Positions 1-11,481 of a stretch of 64,000 nt of DNA are shown here, one piece after another; the stretch's first letter is position 1, and the number at the start of each line of letters is the position of its first letter. The notes under the pieces are model-generated. The model was not told the origin of the DNA and searched no databases. It was given only the letters and a program-made list of their open reading frames with translations. Source of the stretch: CAVTWJ01 sp964525605 (GTDB taxonomy: Bacteria; Oederibacteriota; Muellerivitia; Muellerivitales; Muellerivitaceae). Location of the stretch: NCBI GenBank assembly GCA_964525605.1, contig CAZGKT010000005.1, positions 1 to 64,000 of the forward strand, written 5' to 3'. The position numbers and the translations under genes were made by a program.

Positions 1-93
1 TGGGGCGGTCATTTCCTCGCCAACGGGCTTTATTACGTGGTGGTGACGACGAACAGTGGAAAGACCATCGGAAAACTGCTCATCCTCAAATAA
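1..93 (+). CDS. C-terminal end of a secreted protein with FlgD-like/sorting-type domain (partial)
   Basis: The window opens inside a reading frame that ends with TAA at 91-93. The 30 visible residues (WGGHFLANGLYYVVVTTNSG followed by KTIGKLLILK) closely match the last residues of the secreted deacetylase ending at 2607. They have the form of the final strands of FlgD-like Ig or type IX-like C-terminal domains, 'asGxYyvxv...gkxigKlxvlk'. The rest of the protein lies upstream of the window, so its enzymatic part is unknown. Probably a paralogous secreted protein. Confidence 0.7.
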   Translation, partial: WGGHFLANGLYYVVVTTNSGKTIGKLLILK

Positions 94-123
94 GGGGAGA
101 GCCTTGGAGAATGGGATACTGAA

Positions 124-351
124 ATGATTGAACCGGGAGTTTTTAACAAACCCAAACACACGATGGAAGATGTCGCGGAATTAGCGAAAGTCTGTAAATC
201 AACTGTATCCATGGTGTTAAGCCATGATTCCAGAATTACAGAAGAAACCAGGGAACGGGTCTTAGGGATCGTGAAACAACTGAACTACCAGGTCAATCAA
301 ACGGCAAGAGCCTTGGCCCTACGAAAAAGAGAAAAACCACATCGAATTTGA
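124..351 (+). CDS. Stand-alone LacI-type helix-turn-helix protein
   Basis: A 75-residue protein that is almost exactly one LacI DNA-binding domain. HTH residues run from about 14 to 60 (MEDVAELAKVCKSTVSMVL, then the 'ITEETRERV' and 'LNYQVNQTARALA' segments typical of the LacI hinge side). The frame stops right after the hinge, with no sugar-binding domain in any frame downstream. It is either a truncated LacI repressor or a genuine minimal DNA-binding protein. It lies between two genes for secreted proteins with similar C-termini, and the target is unknown. Confidence 0.65.
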   Translation: MIEPGVFNKPKHTMEDVAELAKVCKSTVSMVLSHDSRITEETRERVLGIVKQLNYQVNQTARALALRKREKPHRI

Positions 352-424
352 ACCCGGCGTTATCTGACGCAAAACATTGAGGCCGCTGAAACGGCGATGT
401 TTCCAGCCCGTTTAGGGAAAATTT

Positions 425-2607
425 ATGAAAAAGAAAACAAAATTCATCTCTCCGGCCCTCATTCCGCGCTGGCTGTCGAGCTCCGGGTTCCTTTTCATAT
501 TCCTATGCGTTGGTTCCGCCAGTTGGGCCGCTGATAAGAATTATTGTTTGCAGGTTAATTACTCGGCTGTCCCTAGTCAGTGCAACTACGAGAAAATTAC
601 GCTGATCGTCAACGTGGGCACCTGCGCTTCGGTGGCCGTCACGGCCGATGGGGCCGCGGTTTCAGCCACTTATAGTTCCTCGGCCGGAACAGCGACCTTT
701 ACCACGACCGGCAGTTCCATCGTAGTGACCGCGCAGAATTGGACGGCGGGCGGAACGGGAGCGGCCACCAAAGCCACCCTCTACAACAACTTCCATTGGG
801 CTTATTCCCTCACCTTTGACGACAATCGGTTATCCCAGTACGACTACGGCAAACCCCTATTGGACGCATTGGGCTGGCGTGCAGGGGAAGCAGTTGTGGG
901 CTCCTGGGCCAACCAAGGAGGGGCATCCGGGAGCGGCAGTTATTTTATGAACTGGAGTTGCTTGCAATCATTAAGAGCGGCGGGATGGGACATGTACGAC
1001 CACTCCTACGATCACCCGAATCCCCTGACCTGCAATGGGACCGCGACCGATATTGACCCCGAACTGGCCAACAACCTGCCGCTTTTACAGCAATATTTCC
1101 CCGGTTATCACGTCTCCCAAATGGTTTTTCCCTATGAAAATTCCACGGCGAATACCTGTTCCGGATATCCCCCGTCCTATCTCATTTCCGCGGAGTGCGG
1201 GGGAGGTTCCTACAACTACGTGGACACGGCCCTTCCGTTCCAGTTCCAGCGGGGGGGGCTTTTCGGAACGGATGATACGGCCTGGAAATCGCTGGCCGAT
1301 TCCGCAGCCGCCCAAACCAGGCCCACGTGGCTCGTCGAATATACCCATAGTGTCGCGCAAGGTAGCGGAGCCGCCGCCGACGAGTACAGCACGAACCAGA
1401 CGACGCTCAATGATTTGCTGACCCATCTGAACAGTACCTACGGGGTCCCGGGAAGCAATAACATGTGGTTCGCGCCCGCCGGGGAAGTGAGGGATTATAT
1501 TTTTACCCGAGACAACGCGGTGGTTACCACTTGCACGTCACCGGCAACTCCCACTTCAACTTTGACTCCAACAACAACGAGTACACTCACCACTTCTCCG
1601 ACCCTAACCTCAACGAAAATCTCCACCCCGACCACCACCTTTACCCCCACCCATACCCTGGTGAACACTTCCACCGCCACGATGACTTTGACCCTTACTC
1701 AAACTTCCACACCCACCTCAAGCGCGACACCTTTGAATACCATGACCTATACTCGAACCTCCACTTCGGTGAACACTCCTACAACGACGAATACCGCTAC
1801 CATCATTTTCACGGCAACTCCAACTGTCACCCGAACCATGACCACGACCTTGAGTCCCACATCGACTTCCACCAACGTCTTTACCAGCACTTCAACTTTT
1901 ACGCCTCCATTCACCTATACGGCGACACCTTCTCCCACGGCGACCTTATCCATGACCACGACCTCCACGCCTACGACGATCCCTACCTCTACATCCACCC
2001 CGACCCCAACCCATACCGCGACCCTCACCCGAACTTTCACTCCCACGTCCACAGCTACCTCTACCGTCACCCTGTCNNNNNNNNNNNNNNNNNNNNNNNN
2101 NNNNNNNNNNNNNNNNNNNNNNNNNNNNNNNNNNNNNNNNNNNNNNNNNNNNNNNNNNNNNNNNNNNNNNNNNNNNCCACGCCCACCTTTACGTCCACGG
2201 CTACCGAGACCGCGACGCGTACGATGACCCCGACATTTACTCCCACGGCAACAACGACATCGACCTGGACCCCCACCCCGACTTTTACCAAGGTTTTCAC
2301 ATCCACGGTCACGCCGGTGCCATCGGTAGCCCGGGGAACGGTGGGAATCTATCCGAACCCGGTGACGGGCCCGACGGTGAACGTGTTGCCCCCTCCCTAC
2401 CTGGGATATTCGAACGTGAGAGTCGAAATCTTCACGTTGAATTTCCGCAAGGTGCAGGACACGACGTTTGATTCCATTCCCTCTGGAACGGCGGTGGTGG
2501 TGAGTTTGACGGGATGGGGCGGGCACTTTCTGGCAAACGGGATCTATTACCTATCAGTCACGACCTCCGCCGGGCGGTCTATCGGAAAAATGCTCGTTTT
2601 GAGATAG
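425..2607 (+). CDS. Secreted polysaccharide deacetylase-like protein with Thr/Pro-rich linker and C-terminal sorting-type domain (interrupted by assembly gap)
   Basis: Residues 1-35 form a signal peptide. A short all-beta region follows, then a NodB-type deacetylase domain with motif 1 (SLTFDD, Asp132/Asp133) and motif 2 (H193-S-Y-D-H197), so a metal-dependent esterase acting on acetylated polysaccharide is likely. From about residue 365 it becomes a long Thr/Pro/Ser linker. The N gap at 2077-2176 falls within the linker. Before the gap the gene is in frame 2, after it in frame 1, because the gap length is nominal. I therefore join both parts as one gene. The last ~95 residues form a FlgD-like Ig domain ending GRSIGKMLVLR, like the partial protein at 1-93. 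Linker length is unknown. Confidence 0.75.
2077..2176. other. Assembly gap (100 N)
   Basis: Exactly 100 consecutive N, the usual placeholder for a scaffold join of unknown size. It lies in the low-complexity ACN/CCN-rich linker of the secreted deacetylase, a sequence type that breaks short-read assemblies. The reading frame changes across it, so the true missing length is not a multiple of three away from 100. Confidence 0.97.
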
Positions 2608-2624
2608 TGAATAGGAAGGTTGAA

Positions 2625-3320
2625 TTACTCCGCTTTAAGGCGGTATCCCACTCCAGACTCAGTCAAAATATATTGGGGCCGGTCGGGGTCGGCTTCAAGT
2701 TTGTGGCGTAATTGGTAGATGTAAATTCGCAGATACTGAATCTGATCCCCGCTGGCAGGCCCCCAAACCTCTTTTAAAATTTGCTTTTGAGTGACAACCT
2801 TTCCCGAGAATCGGATCAAGACTGCCAGAAGATCGTATTCGTTGGGGGTCAAGTGGACTTCCTTGCCGCGCACGGTTACCACCCGGGCGGCCAGATCCAC
2901 CTTAAAGTCCGGGGTCTCAAAGACGGATTCTTCCCGGCCTTGCTTGACCCTTTGGGAATGCCGCAGGGCCACCCTCAAACGGGCCATCAATTCGCCCACG
3001 CCAAAGGGTTTGGTCAGGTAATCATCCGCCCCCGCATCCAGCCCCGCGATCTTGTCTTTCTCCTTGCCGCGGGCGGTGATGATGATGACGGGTACGGTGG
3101 ACCATTCCCTCAACCGCCTTAAAACCTCCAGCCCGTCCATATCCGGCAGGCCTAAGTCTAAAAGCACGAGGTCGGGGTTGTGGGAACTGGCCAGGGCGAG
3201 GCCTTCTTCGCCCTTTTCACTTTCCAAAACCTTGAAACCCTGGCTGGCGAGGGTGGGTTTTAAAAAGCGGCGGATGGGAAGTTCGTCTTCGATGAGTAGG
3301 ATGGTTCCGGTGTCGACCAT
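2625..3320 (-). CDS. kdpE: KdpE-type response regulator (copy 1)
   Basis: An OmpR/PhoB-class regulator of 231 residues from the ATG at 3320. A longer frame continues upstream but overlaps kdpD. The receiver domain has the acidic pair in LLIEDE, the phospho-acceptor Asp55 (LVLLDLGLPD), Thr and Lys in ITARGKEK and YLTKPF. The C-terminal winged helix has the usual LTPNEYDLL and GVGYRLK motifs. It starts 20 bp after kdpD stops, so the two are a kdpD-kdpE operon. It should activate the divergent kdpFABC operon when potassium is limiting. Two paralogues lie at 19.7 and 33.5 kb. Confidence 0.93.
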   Translation of the reverse strand: MVDTGTILLIEDELPIRRFLKPTLASQGFKVLESEKGEEGLALASSHNPDLVLLDLGLPDMDGLEVLRRLREWSTVPVIIITARGKEKDKIAGLDAGADDYLTKPFGVGELMARLRVALRHSQRVKQGREESVFETPDFKVDLAARVVTVRGKEVHLTPNEYDLLAVLIRFSGKVVTQKQILKEVWGPASGDQIQYLRIYIYQLRHKLEADPDRPQYILTESGVGYRLKAE

Positions 3321-3340
3321 GTAATTTTTCTCCTGAAATG

Positions 3341-6046
3341 TCAGTTTACTTCGAGGGGCGTCCCCAGGGGAATGGTGAAAGAGAACACGGCTCCTCCCCC
3401 GGGACGGTTCTTCGCCACGATGGTTCCGCCGTGAATTTCCACGATCCCTTTGCAAATGGCCAGGCCCAAACCCGCCCCGCCCCGCATTTCTTTTTGGGGA
3501 CCCCGGTAGAATTTTTCGAAAATTTTCACAAGGTCCTCTTCCGGCAGGCCCGGGCCCCGATCGGCCACTTCCAGGTTTAAGGCGTCATTTTCGACCCGCG
3601 CCGAAAGCTCAATCGGGCTTTCCGAGGGGGCGTACTTCAACGCGTTTTCCAAAAGATTTACCAATACTTGCTCAATCAAGAGGGCGTCCATGGGGACTAA
3701 GGGAAGATCGGAGTCCAGATGGGTCGTCAATTTGCGCCCATCCAGTTTTTTCTCAACCCGCATCAGGGCCGAACTTGCCACCTCGCCGGGATGTTGGGCT
3801 TCCAACTTGGGCCGAACGGCCTTGGCCTCCAGCTTGGTCATTTCCAACAGGTTGGTGACCAGTCTTTCCAAACGCTCTGCTTCGTCATGGACGTTCAATA
3901 AAAGGTCATGGCGGGTGGCCTCCTCAAGCCTTTTACCATTTTCCAGGAGGCTCGAAATGGAGCCCGTGATGGCGGCCAGAGGGGTCCGCAGGTCATGGGA
4001 CACGGAACTTAAAAGAGAACTACGCAGTTTCTCCGCCTCCATCTGCATCTGGGTTTCCCTCTGCTTATCCTCCAGCTTGTCCCCGGCCACGGCCAAGGCG
4101 GTCTGGTGGGCGAAGGCCTCTAAAAGCTGAAGCTGCTCGGGAATAAAGAGCCGGTCCGCGTCCCTGGGTTTCACCCCCAGGGCCCCCACGGGCGCTCCCG
4201 AAGCCAAAAGAGGCACATAAAGGGCTTCGGTGGAGGGAAGGGTGTCGGTGCCCCGGCCCGCGATTTGGCCCAGATCGTAGGCCCAGTGGGCCACGCCCAT
4301 TTCCTTGGGACTCAGATTAAAGGACTTCTGGTCCCCGCATTGGATCTGCAGTCTTCCCTCCGAATTAGGAAGGAAGGCGATGACGGAGCTCTCAAAGACC
4401 TCCGAAATATGTTTGACCGCGATTTCCAAGAGCTCCGCCGTGCCCCGGGTGGAGGCCAACTCGCGGGAAAGGGCGTATAGAGCCGAGGTGCGGCGTTCCC
4501 GCAGGCGCGATACTTGGGCCTGGCGGCGCACCCGCACCGTGAGGTTGCTGATGGAAAGAGAAACCATCAACATTACAAGAAACATAAAAAGATACTGGGT
4601 GTCGCTGACGGCGAAAGAAAATCGGGGTGGCACGAAAAAATAGTCAAAAGCGATGACGCTGAGACAGGAAGCCATGGTGGAGGGACCGAATCCCTGTTTG
4701 GAAGCAACCGCCAATACTCCCAAAAAATACACCATGATCAGGTTGGCCAGGTCAAAGGAAGGAAAGATCAACCAGGCGGTGCCCGTGCTGATCGCCACCG
4801 CCAGGATGGCATAGAGGTATCCCTTCGCGTTGAAGGGTTCCCGGACGCCTCGAGCAGCCGCAACTTTTTTATCCCTGGGATCGGCGGATTCTCCCTTGGT
4901 GGCGTACACGTCGATGTCGCCGCTCATGCGGATCAGCTGATCCACGGGGGAGGGCCGCAAAAAGGAACGCCAATCCATCTTCGGGGGTTTCCCGATGAAA
5001 ATCTTGGTCACATTGCGGTGGCGCGCGTAATCAATGACTTCCTCCGCGAAAGTAGGCGAGCTCACGATGGCCGTATCCGCGCCCAACTGCTCGGCCAGGC
5101 GAAGGTTTTGGACCGCCTTCGCTTTGGTTTCCTCGCCCTGTCGGGCCAGAAGGGGGGTTTCCACATAGAGGGCGATCCAGTCGGCCCGAAGGGATTTGGC
5201 CATTCGGTGGGCGGCTCTCACCAGGCTGGCCGAGGAAGGACTGGGCCCCACGCAAACCAGTAGGCGTTCGACCGTGGCCCAGGTTTGAGTAATGGACTTG
5301 TCCCGACGGTACACCTGAACCTGATCATTGACCCGGTCGGCGGTGGTGCGAAGGGCGATCTCGCGCAGGGCGGTCAGATTTCCCTTCCGGAAAAAGTGCT
5401 CGCCCGCCCTTTGGGCCTGCTCGGCCCGGTAAACTTTTCCTTCCTCCAGCCGTTTTAAAAGGTCCTCCGGCGGCAGGTCGATCAATTCCACTTCGTCCGC
5501 GGTTTCCAGAACCTTATCGGGAAGGGTTTCCTTAACGACGACATTGGTGATTTGGGCCACGATGTCGTTGAGGCTTTCCAAGTGCTGGACATTCAAAGTC
5601 GAATAAACGTTGACGCCGCAATCCAAAAGCTCTTCCACGTCCTGCCAGCGTTTCGGGTGGCGGGAACCGGGCGCGTTGGTGTGAGCCAATTCGTCTACTA
5701 ATAAGAGGGAAGGGCGGCGCTTCAATGCGCCGTCAATATCCATTTCCTTCAGGTGAGTTCCCCGGTACTCCATCTCAATAGGAGGAAGAATTTCCAGGCC
5801 TTCCGCCAGGGAGGCGGTGGCCGAACGTCCATGGGTTTCCACGACCCCTACCACCACATCCAAACCCTCGGACTTTTTGGCACGTGCGGCTTCCAGCATG
5901 GCATAGGTTTTTCCGACCCCGGGGGCGGCCCCGAAGAAAATCTTTAGTTTTCCCCGCTTCTGGGCTTTTTCCTCAGCCTGGACCTGTCTTAAAAGCTGGT
6001 CCGGGTCGGGTCTTCTGTTTTCCATGGGAAAGGCCTCGTTCATCAC
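3341..6046 (-). CDS. kdpD: KdpD osmosensitive potassium sensor histidine kinase (copy 1)
   Basis: About 900 residues in the usual KdpD order. The N-terminal KdpD domain has Walker A GAAPGVGKT (39-47) and the canonical VDELAHTNAPGSRH motif. A USP domain (~265-385) follows, then a four-helix DUF4118 membrane region (~415-510), a GAF domain, HisKA (SSVSHDLRTPL) and HATPase (NLLENALKYAP, GLGLAICKG). It faces the cytosol and phosphorylates KdpE. The 5' end given is a GTG. The ATG at 6043 or that at 6025 (MENRRPDPDQL, closest to the E. coli KdpD start) may be the true start. The USP segment is only a partial match to the c-di-AMP motif known from S. aureus KdpD. Confidence 0.93.
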   Translation of the reverse strand: MMNEAFPMENRRPDPDQLLRQVQAEEKAQKRGKLKIFFGAAPGVGKTYAMLEAARAKKSEGLDVVVGVVETHGRSATASLAEGLEILPPIEMEYRGTHLKEMDIDGALKRRPSLLLVDELAHTNAPGSRHPKRWQDVEELLDCGVNVYSTLNVQHLESLNDIVAQITNVVVKETLPDKVLETADEVELIDLPPEDLLKRLEEGKVYRAEQAQRAGEHFFRKGNLTALREIALRTTADRVNDQVQVYRRDKSITQTWATVERLLVCVGPSPSSASLVRAAHRMAKSLRADWIALYVETPLLARQGEETKAKAVQNLRLAEQLGADTAIVSSPTFAEEVIDYARHRNVTKIFIGKPPKMDWRSFLRPSPVDQLIRMSGDIDVYATKGESADPRDKKVAAARGVREPFNAKGYLYAILAVAISTGTAWLIFPSFDLANLIMVYFLGVLAVASKQGFGPSTMASCLSVIAFDYFFVPPRFSFAVSDTQYLFMFLVMLMVSLSISNLTVRVRRQAQVSRLRERRTSALYALSRELASTRGTAELLEIAVKHISEVFESSVIAFLPNSEGRLQIQCGDQKSFNLSPKEMGVAHWAYDLGQIAGRGTDTLPSTEALYVPLLASGAPVGALGVKPRDADRLFIPEQLQLLEAFAHQTALAVAGDKLEDKQRETQMQMEAEKLRSSLLSSVSHDLRTPLAAITGSISSLLENGKRLEEATRHDLLLNVHDEAERLERLVTNLLEMTKLEAKAVRPKLEAQHPGEVASSALMRVEKKLDGRKLTTHLDSDLPLVPMDALLIEQVLVNLLENALKYAPSESPIELSARVENDALNLEVADRGPGLPEEDLVKIFEKFYRGPQKEMRGGAGLGLAICKGIVEIHGGTIVAKNRPGGGAVFSFTIPLGTPLEVN

Positions 6047-6155
6047 AAGCGTTTGACGGATGTTCCCAGGATTTTACGCCTCTAGCGGGGAGCAGGACAG
6101 TAAAAGACCAAGAAAAAACGGGCATTTTTATCTTTTCTTAATCTTTACCCGCCTC

Positions 6156-6192
6156 CTCTTAACAGCATCCTTATCCACTTGCGTCGTATTGT
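6156..6192 (+). promoter_or_regulatory. kdp promoter with 11-bp direct-repeat activator boxes
   Basis: Box 1 (CTTAAC, TAAC at 6160) and box 2 (CCTTAT, at 6171) are 11 bp apart. The -10-like hexamer TATTGT lies at 6187-6192, exactly 27 bp from box 1, with GTCGTAT at +23. The same arrangement recurs at six other promoters in the window. Boxes overlapping the -35 position are typical of PhoB/OmpR-class activation. KdpE is the likely binder (inference). Confidence 0.7.
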
Positions 6193-6263
6193 TTATCCCG
6201 TAAAGAGTCAAACCCGTGAAAGAGATCGTTCCAAGCGGGTCTCATTGAGTTTAGGAGGAACAA

Positions 6264-6362
6264 ATGCTTGAGCTTTATTGTGTCGGAATTTTTCTCGCGC
6301 TGTCGGTATCCACCGTCTGGCTCATCGGAGCGCTGGACAAAATGATGGGAGGCGAGTCATGA
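6264..6362 (+). CDS. Small single-TM protein at the head of the kdp operon
   Basis: A 32-residue ORF, MLELYCVGIFLALSVSTVWL plus a charged tail (DKMMGGES), behind a strong Shine-Dalgarno (TTAGGAGGAACAA). One hydrophobic helix spans about residues 4-24. Its stop overlaps the kdpF start (ATGA), so translation is coupled. It is likely a small accessory or leader membrane peptide of the Kdp complex. I do not know a characterised homologue. Confidence 0.7.
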   Translation: MLELYCVGIFLALSVSTVWLIGALDKMMGGES

Positions 6363-6448
6363 GCGCGGTTTACATCATCAGCGGCATCGTCTCCGCAGGT
6401 CTGTTGGTTTACCTGGTCATTGCCTTGTTGAAACCGGAGTGGTTCTAA
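6359..6448 (+). CDS. kdpF: KdpF, small subunit of the potassium-transporting ATPase
   Basis: 29 residues, MSAVYIISGIVSAGLLVYLV followed by IALLKPEWF. It matches the KdpF pattern: one hydrophobic helix and a C-terminal 'Lx(K/R)PExF'. It overlaps the preceding small ORF by 4 bp and sits 42 bp before kdpA. KdpF stabilises the KdpABC complex in the inner membrane. Confidence 0.9.
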   Translation: MSAVYIISGIVSAGLLVYLVIALLKPEWF

Positions 6449-6490
6449 AACCTCTGAGAAACCCCTAACCCGAAAATTGGAGAAAATAAG

Positions 6491-8293
6491 ATGACGACGA
6501 ATCAATGGGCTCAAATCCTATTTTACATGGCGGTTCTTCTGATCCTGGTCAAGCCGCTCGGAATTTACATGGCCAGGGTTTACGAGAACAAGCCTTTCTT
6601 TCTTGATAAGTGGTTGGGATGGCTCGAACGACTGGTTTACCGTCTTTGCGGTGTGAGGGCGGGAGATGAAATGGACTGGAAGGGCTATGCCCTCTCCATG
6701 CTCCTCTTCAACATCGTGGGCGGCGTTATCCTCTACGTCATCATGCGCGTCCAACAGCATTTGCCTTTCAACCCCGCAGGCCAATCGATCGTGGCGCCGG
6801 ATCTGGCTTTTAACACCGCCATCAGCTTTATCACCAACACCAACTGGCAGAACTATGGCGGCGAATCCACCATGAGTTATTTCACCCAGATGGCCGGGTT
6901 GGCCGTTCACAATTTTCTTTCGGCAGCCAGCGGCATGGCCACCCTGGTGGCTTTTTTCCGGGGCTTTACCCGCAAGCAAACCGATAAGCTTGGTAATTTC
7001 TGGGTGGATATGACGCGAACCACCCTCTATATCCTCCTTCCCCTCAGTTTCGTGATGGCCTTGGCCTTAATCCAACAGGGAACGCCCCAAACCTTCGCGT
7101 CTTATCCCACGGCCACCCTGGTCCAGCCGACTTCCTACGATCAGCCAGTCACGACTGCGGCGGGTGCGCCCGTGACGGGCAAGGACGGAAAGCCGGAAAT
7201 GACCCATGTGGTGGTCACAGACCAATCTCTCGCGGTGGGACCCGTGGCTTCTCAAATCGCGATTAAGCAATTGGGAACCAACGGCGGCGGATTTTACAAC
7301 GCCAACTCGGCACACCCATACGAGAATCCGACTCCTCTTACGAACCTATTGGAAGTACTTGGACTTTTGACCATTGCGTCGGCCCTCTGTTACACCTTTG
7401 GGGTCATGGCAGGTGATCGCCGGCAGGGATGGGCGGTCTTGTTCGCGATGCTGATCCTGTTTCTTCCCATGGTTTATCTCTGCGTGAACTCGGAACAAAG
7501 CGGAAATCCCCTCCTCAACAAGTTGACGGCGGGAGCCCATGGGGCGGCGCTCAACGACGGGAATATGGAAGGGAAGGAAGTTCGCTTTGGCATCGGCAAC
7601 TCGGCCTTCTGGGCGGTATCGACGACGGGAACCTCCTGCGGCGCGGTCAATTCCATGCATGATTCGTTCACACCCCTGGGCGGGTTCGTGCCCCTCTGGA
7701 TGCTGATGCTAGGCGAAGTGGTGTTCGGCGGTGTCGGTTCGGGGCTTTACGTCATGCTGGTCTTCGTCATCCTGGCGGTTTTCGTGGCGGGTTTGATGGT
7801 GGGCCGCACGCCGGAATACCTGGGCAAAAAGATCCAGTCGTATGAGATCAAGATGTCCTCTCTCATTATTCTGATCCCCCCCATGGTCATTCTGATTTTG
7901 ACGGCTATCGGCGTGATGACCGACGCGGGCAAGCTGGGTCCCTCAAACCCCGGTGCCCATGGTTTCAGCGAGATTCTTTACGCTTTTACCTCCCAGGTGG
8001 CCAATAACGGAAGCGCCTTTGCGGGGATCAACGGCAACACGCCCTTTTACAACCTGATGGGGGCGGTGGCCATGTGGTTCGGCCGGTTCTGGCTGGCCAT
8101 TCCGGCCCTGGCCATCGCGGGGAGTCTGGCGAAAAAGAAGACGGTTCCTGAATCCGCCGGTACCCTTCCGACCCACACCCTTCTTTTCATCGTGATGTTG
8201 GTTTCCACGATCATCATCGTGGGGGCCCTGACCTTTTTCCCGGCCCTGGCTTTGGGGCCCATTGTGGAACACTTAAAGCTGCTGAGGATGTAA
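6491..8293 (+). CDS. kdpA: KdpA, potassium-binding channel-like subunit of the Kdp ATPase
   Basis: A 600-residue polytopic membrane protein. It carries the KdpA selectivity-loop signature GTNGGGFYNANSAHPYENP (around residues 258-276) and further pore-loop repeats (STTGTSCGAVNSMHDSFTPL, NNGSAFAGI). Length is slightly above the E. coli protein (557) because of an insertion near residues 215-245. It binds potassium and forms the conduction path. The Shine-Dalgarno is TTGGAG upstream of the ATG. Confidence 0.97.
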   Translation: MTTNQWAQILFYMAVLLILVKPLGIYMARVYENKPFFLDKWLGWLERLVYRLCGVRAGDEMDWKGYALSMLLFNIVGGVILYVIMRVQQHLPFNPAGQSIVAPDLAFNTAISFITNTNWQNYGGESTMSYFTQMAGLAVHNFLSAASGMATLVAFFRGFTRKQTDKLGNFWVDMTRTTLYILLPLSFVMALALIQQGTPQTFASYPTATLVQPTSYDQPVTTAAGAPVTGKDGKPEMTHVVVTDQSLAVGPVASQIAIKQLGTNGGGFYNANSAHPYENPTPLTNLLEVLGLLTIASALCYTFGVMAGDRRQGWAVLFAMLILFLPMVYLCVNSEQSGNPLLNKLTAGAHGAALNDGNMEGKEVRFGIGNSAFWAVSTTGTSCGAVNSMHDSFTPLGGFVPLWMLMLGEVVFGGVGSGLYVMLVFVILAVFVAGLMVGRTPEYLGKKIQSYEIKMSSLIILIPPMVILILTAIGVMTDAGKLGPSNPGAHGFSEILYAFTSQVANNGSAFAGINGNTPFYNLMGAVAMWFGRFWLAIPALAIAGSLAKKKTVPESAGTLPTHTLLFIVMLVSTIIIVGALTFFPALALGPIVEHLKLLRM

Positions 8294-8312
8294 CAAACCA
8301 GGAGGGGGAAGC

Positions 8313-8600
8313 ATGATGCTGCCCATCGAAAAGGAAATGATCGGGTTGATGTTGAAGGGGGCTTCCACCCCCTTGGACAACATCCGCGTTTCCGTCTTTC
8401 TGGTGGCCTGGTCCGCTTCCTTACTCGCCATCGTGAGGACGGCACAACATGAAAAAGAAGCGCAAGCCGAACCGAAAGCCATCGACCCGGAGTACCCCGG
8501 TTGGATTGAAAAAAGCGCGAAAGCGGCTGAAGTCCGAAATGCCCGAGACGAAAGGGGCGGAAACCCAAGTTTTAACCAGTCCACAAAAAGGAGCATCTAA
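8313..8600 (+). CDS. Uncharacterised small membrane protein inserted between kdpA and kdpB
   Basis: 95 residues, starting 20 bp after kdpA behind an excellent Shine-Dalgarno (AGGAGGGGGA) and ending one base before the kdpB start. One predicted helix lies at about 24-43 (NIRVSVFLVAWSASLLAIVR), and the C-terminal half is charged and probably cytosolic. Standard kdpFABC operons have nothing here, so this looks like an accessory subunit or regulator. The competing interpretation is a 51-residue N-terminal extension of KdpB in another frame from 8449. The strong RBS argues for the separate gene. Confidence 0.7.
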   Translation: MMLPIEKEMIGLMLKGASTPLDNIRVSVFLVAWSASLLAIVRTAQHEKEAQAEPKAIDPEYPGWIEKSAKAAEVRNARDERGGNPSFNQSTKRSI

Positions 8601-8601
8601 G

Positions 8602-10674
<2,073 letters not shown>

Positions 10675-10692
10675 CAATTTTAGGAGGATTTC

Positions 10693-11280
10693 ATGTTTAA
10701 AGAATTAGTGAAAGAAACGAAAAATTCGATCCTATTCGTGGCTGTGTTCACGGTCCTGGTGGGTTTGATCTATCCCGCTGTCGTAACCCTGTTCGGCCAA
10801 ATCTTGTTTCCCCATCAGGCCGGGGGAAGTTTGATTGTGGTAAAAGGTAAGACCGTGGGTTCGGAACTCATCGGTCAGCCCTTCGATGACGTGAAATATT
10901 TCTGGGGCAGGCCCAGTGCCACCTCGCCCCAGGCCTATAACGCCGCCAGTTCGGGCGGTTCCAATTCGGGCCCCACCAATCCCGATTTCATCAACACGGT
11001 CAAGGGTCGAGTGGATGCCCTCCGGAAAGCCCATCCGGATATGGCGGATGCCCCGGTGCCCATGGATCTCGTTACGGCCTCCGGATCAGGATTGGACCCT
11101 CATATCAGTCCCGCCGCGGCCGAATACCAGGTAACTCGGGTGGCCAAGGCTCGTGGGTTGGATGTTCAAAAGGTGAGGGATCTGGTGGACCAAAACACGC
11201 AGGGCCGCTGGCTGGGATTCATTGGAGATCCGGGAGTGAACGTGTTGAAGCTGAATCTGGCTTTGGATTCCATGAAATAA
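10693..11280 (+). CDS. kdpC: KdpC, stabilising subunit of the Kdp ATPase
   Basis: 195 residues, with one N-terminal helix (residues ~14-36) and a periplasmic domain with the KdpC motifs (YFWGRPSAT, SGSGLDPHISPAAAEYQV, GDPGVNVLKLNLAL). It starts 18 bp after kdpB with Shine-Dalgarno TAGGAGG and closes the operon. A degenerate copy of its C-terminus lies at 14955-15038. Confidence 0.96.
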   Translation: MFKELVKETKNSILFVAVFTVLVGLIYPAVVTLFGQILFPHQAGGSLIVVKGKTVGSELIGQPFDDVKYFWGRPSATSPQAYNAASSGGSNSGPTNPDFINTVKGRVDALRKAHPDMADAPVPMDLVTASGSGLDPHISPAAAEYQVTRVAKARGLDVQKVRDLVDQNTQGRWLGFIGDPGVNVLKLNLALDSMK

Positions 11281-11481
11281 GGACTAGAATTTTTTGTTGT
11301 TAGAAGAAACTTTGGGGCATTTTGCACCCAAGGGCGCTGCGCGTTGAATTCAGCTGAAATACCACAAACGTTTCCATCTTGCGTTAATGTGGTTGTTAAT
11401 GATGCGACTTCTTTCACAAGGCCTCGTCCTTTCGGACGGTCCTTCCCGCATAAGCAGGCAATTAGAGTCAACGCTGGGTTT

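Noticed and set aside
1540..2300. CRISPR-like or satellite repeat
   Set aside because: Repetition reflects Thr/Pro/Ser codons in a protein linker; there are no constant repeats with unique spacers.
1465..2607. Separate gene in the second frame through the Thr/Pro linker (His/Tyr/Asp-rich translation)
   Set aside because: Before the gap it is only the +2 shadow of the ACN/CCN-rich linker. After the gap the same frame carries the true C-terminus, so I joined that part to the deacetylase.
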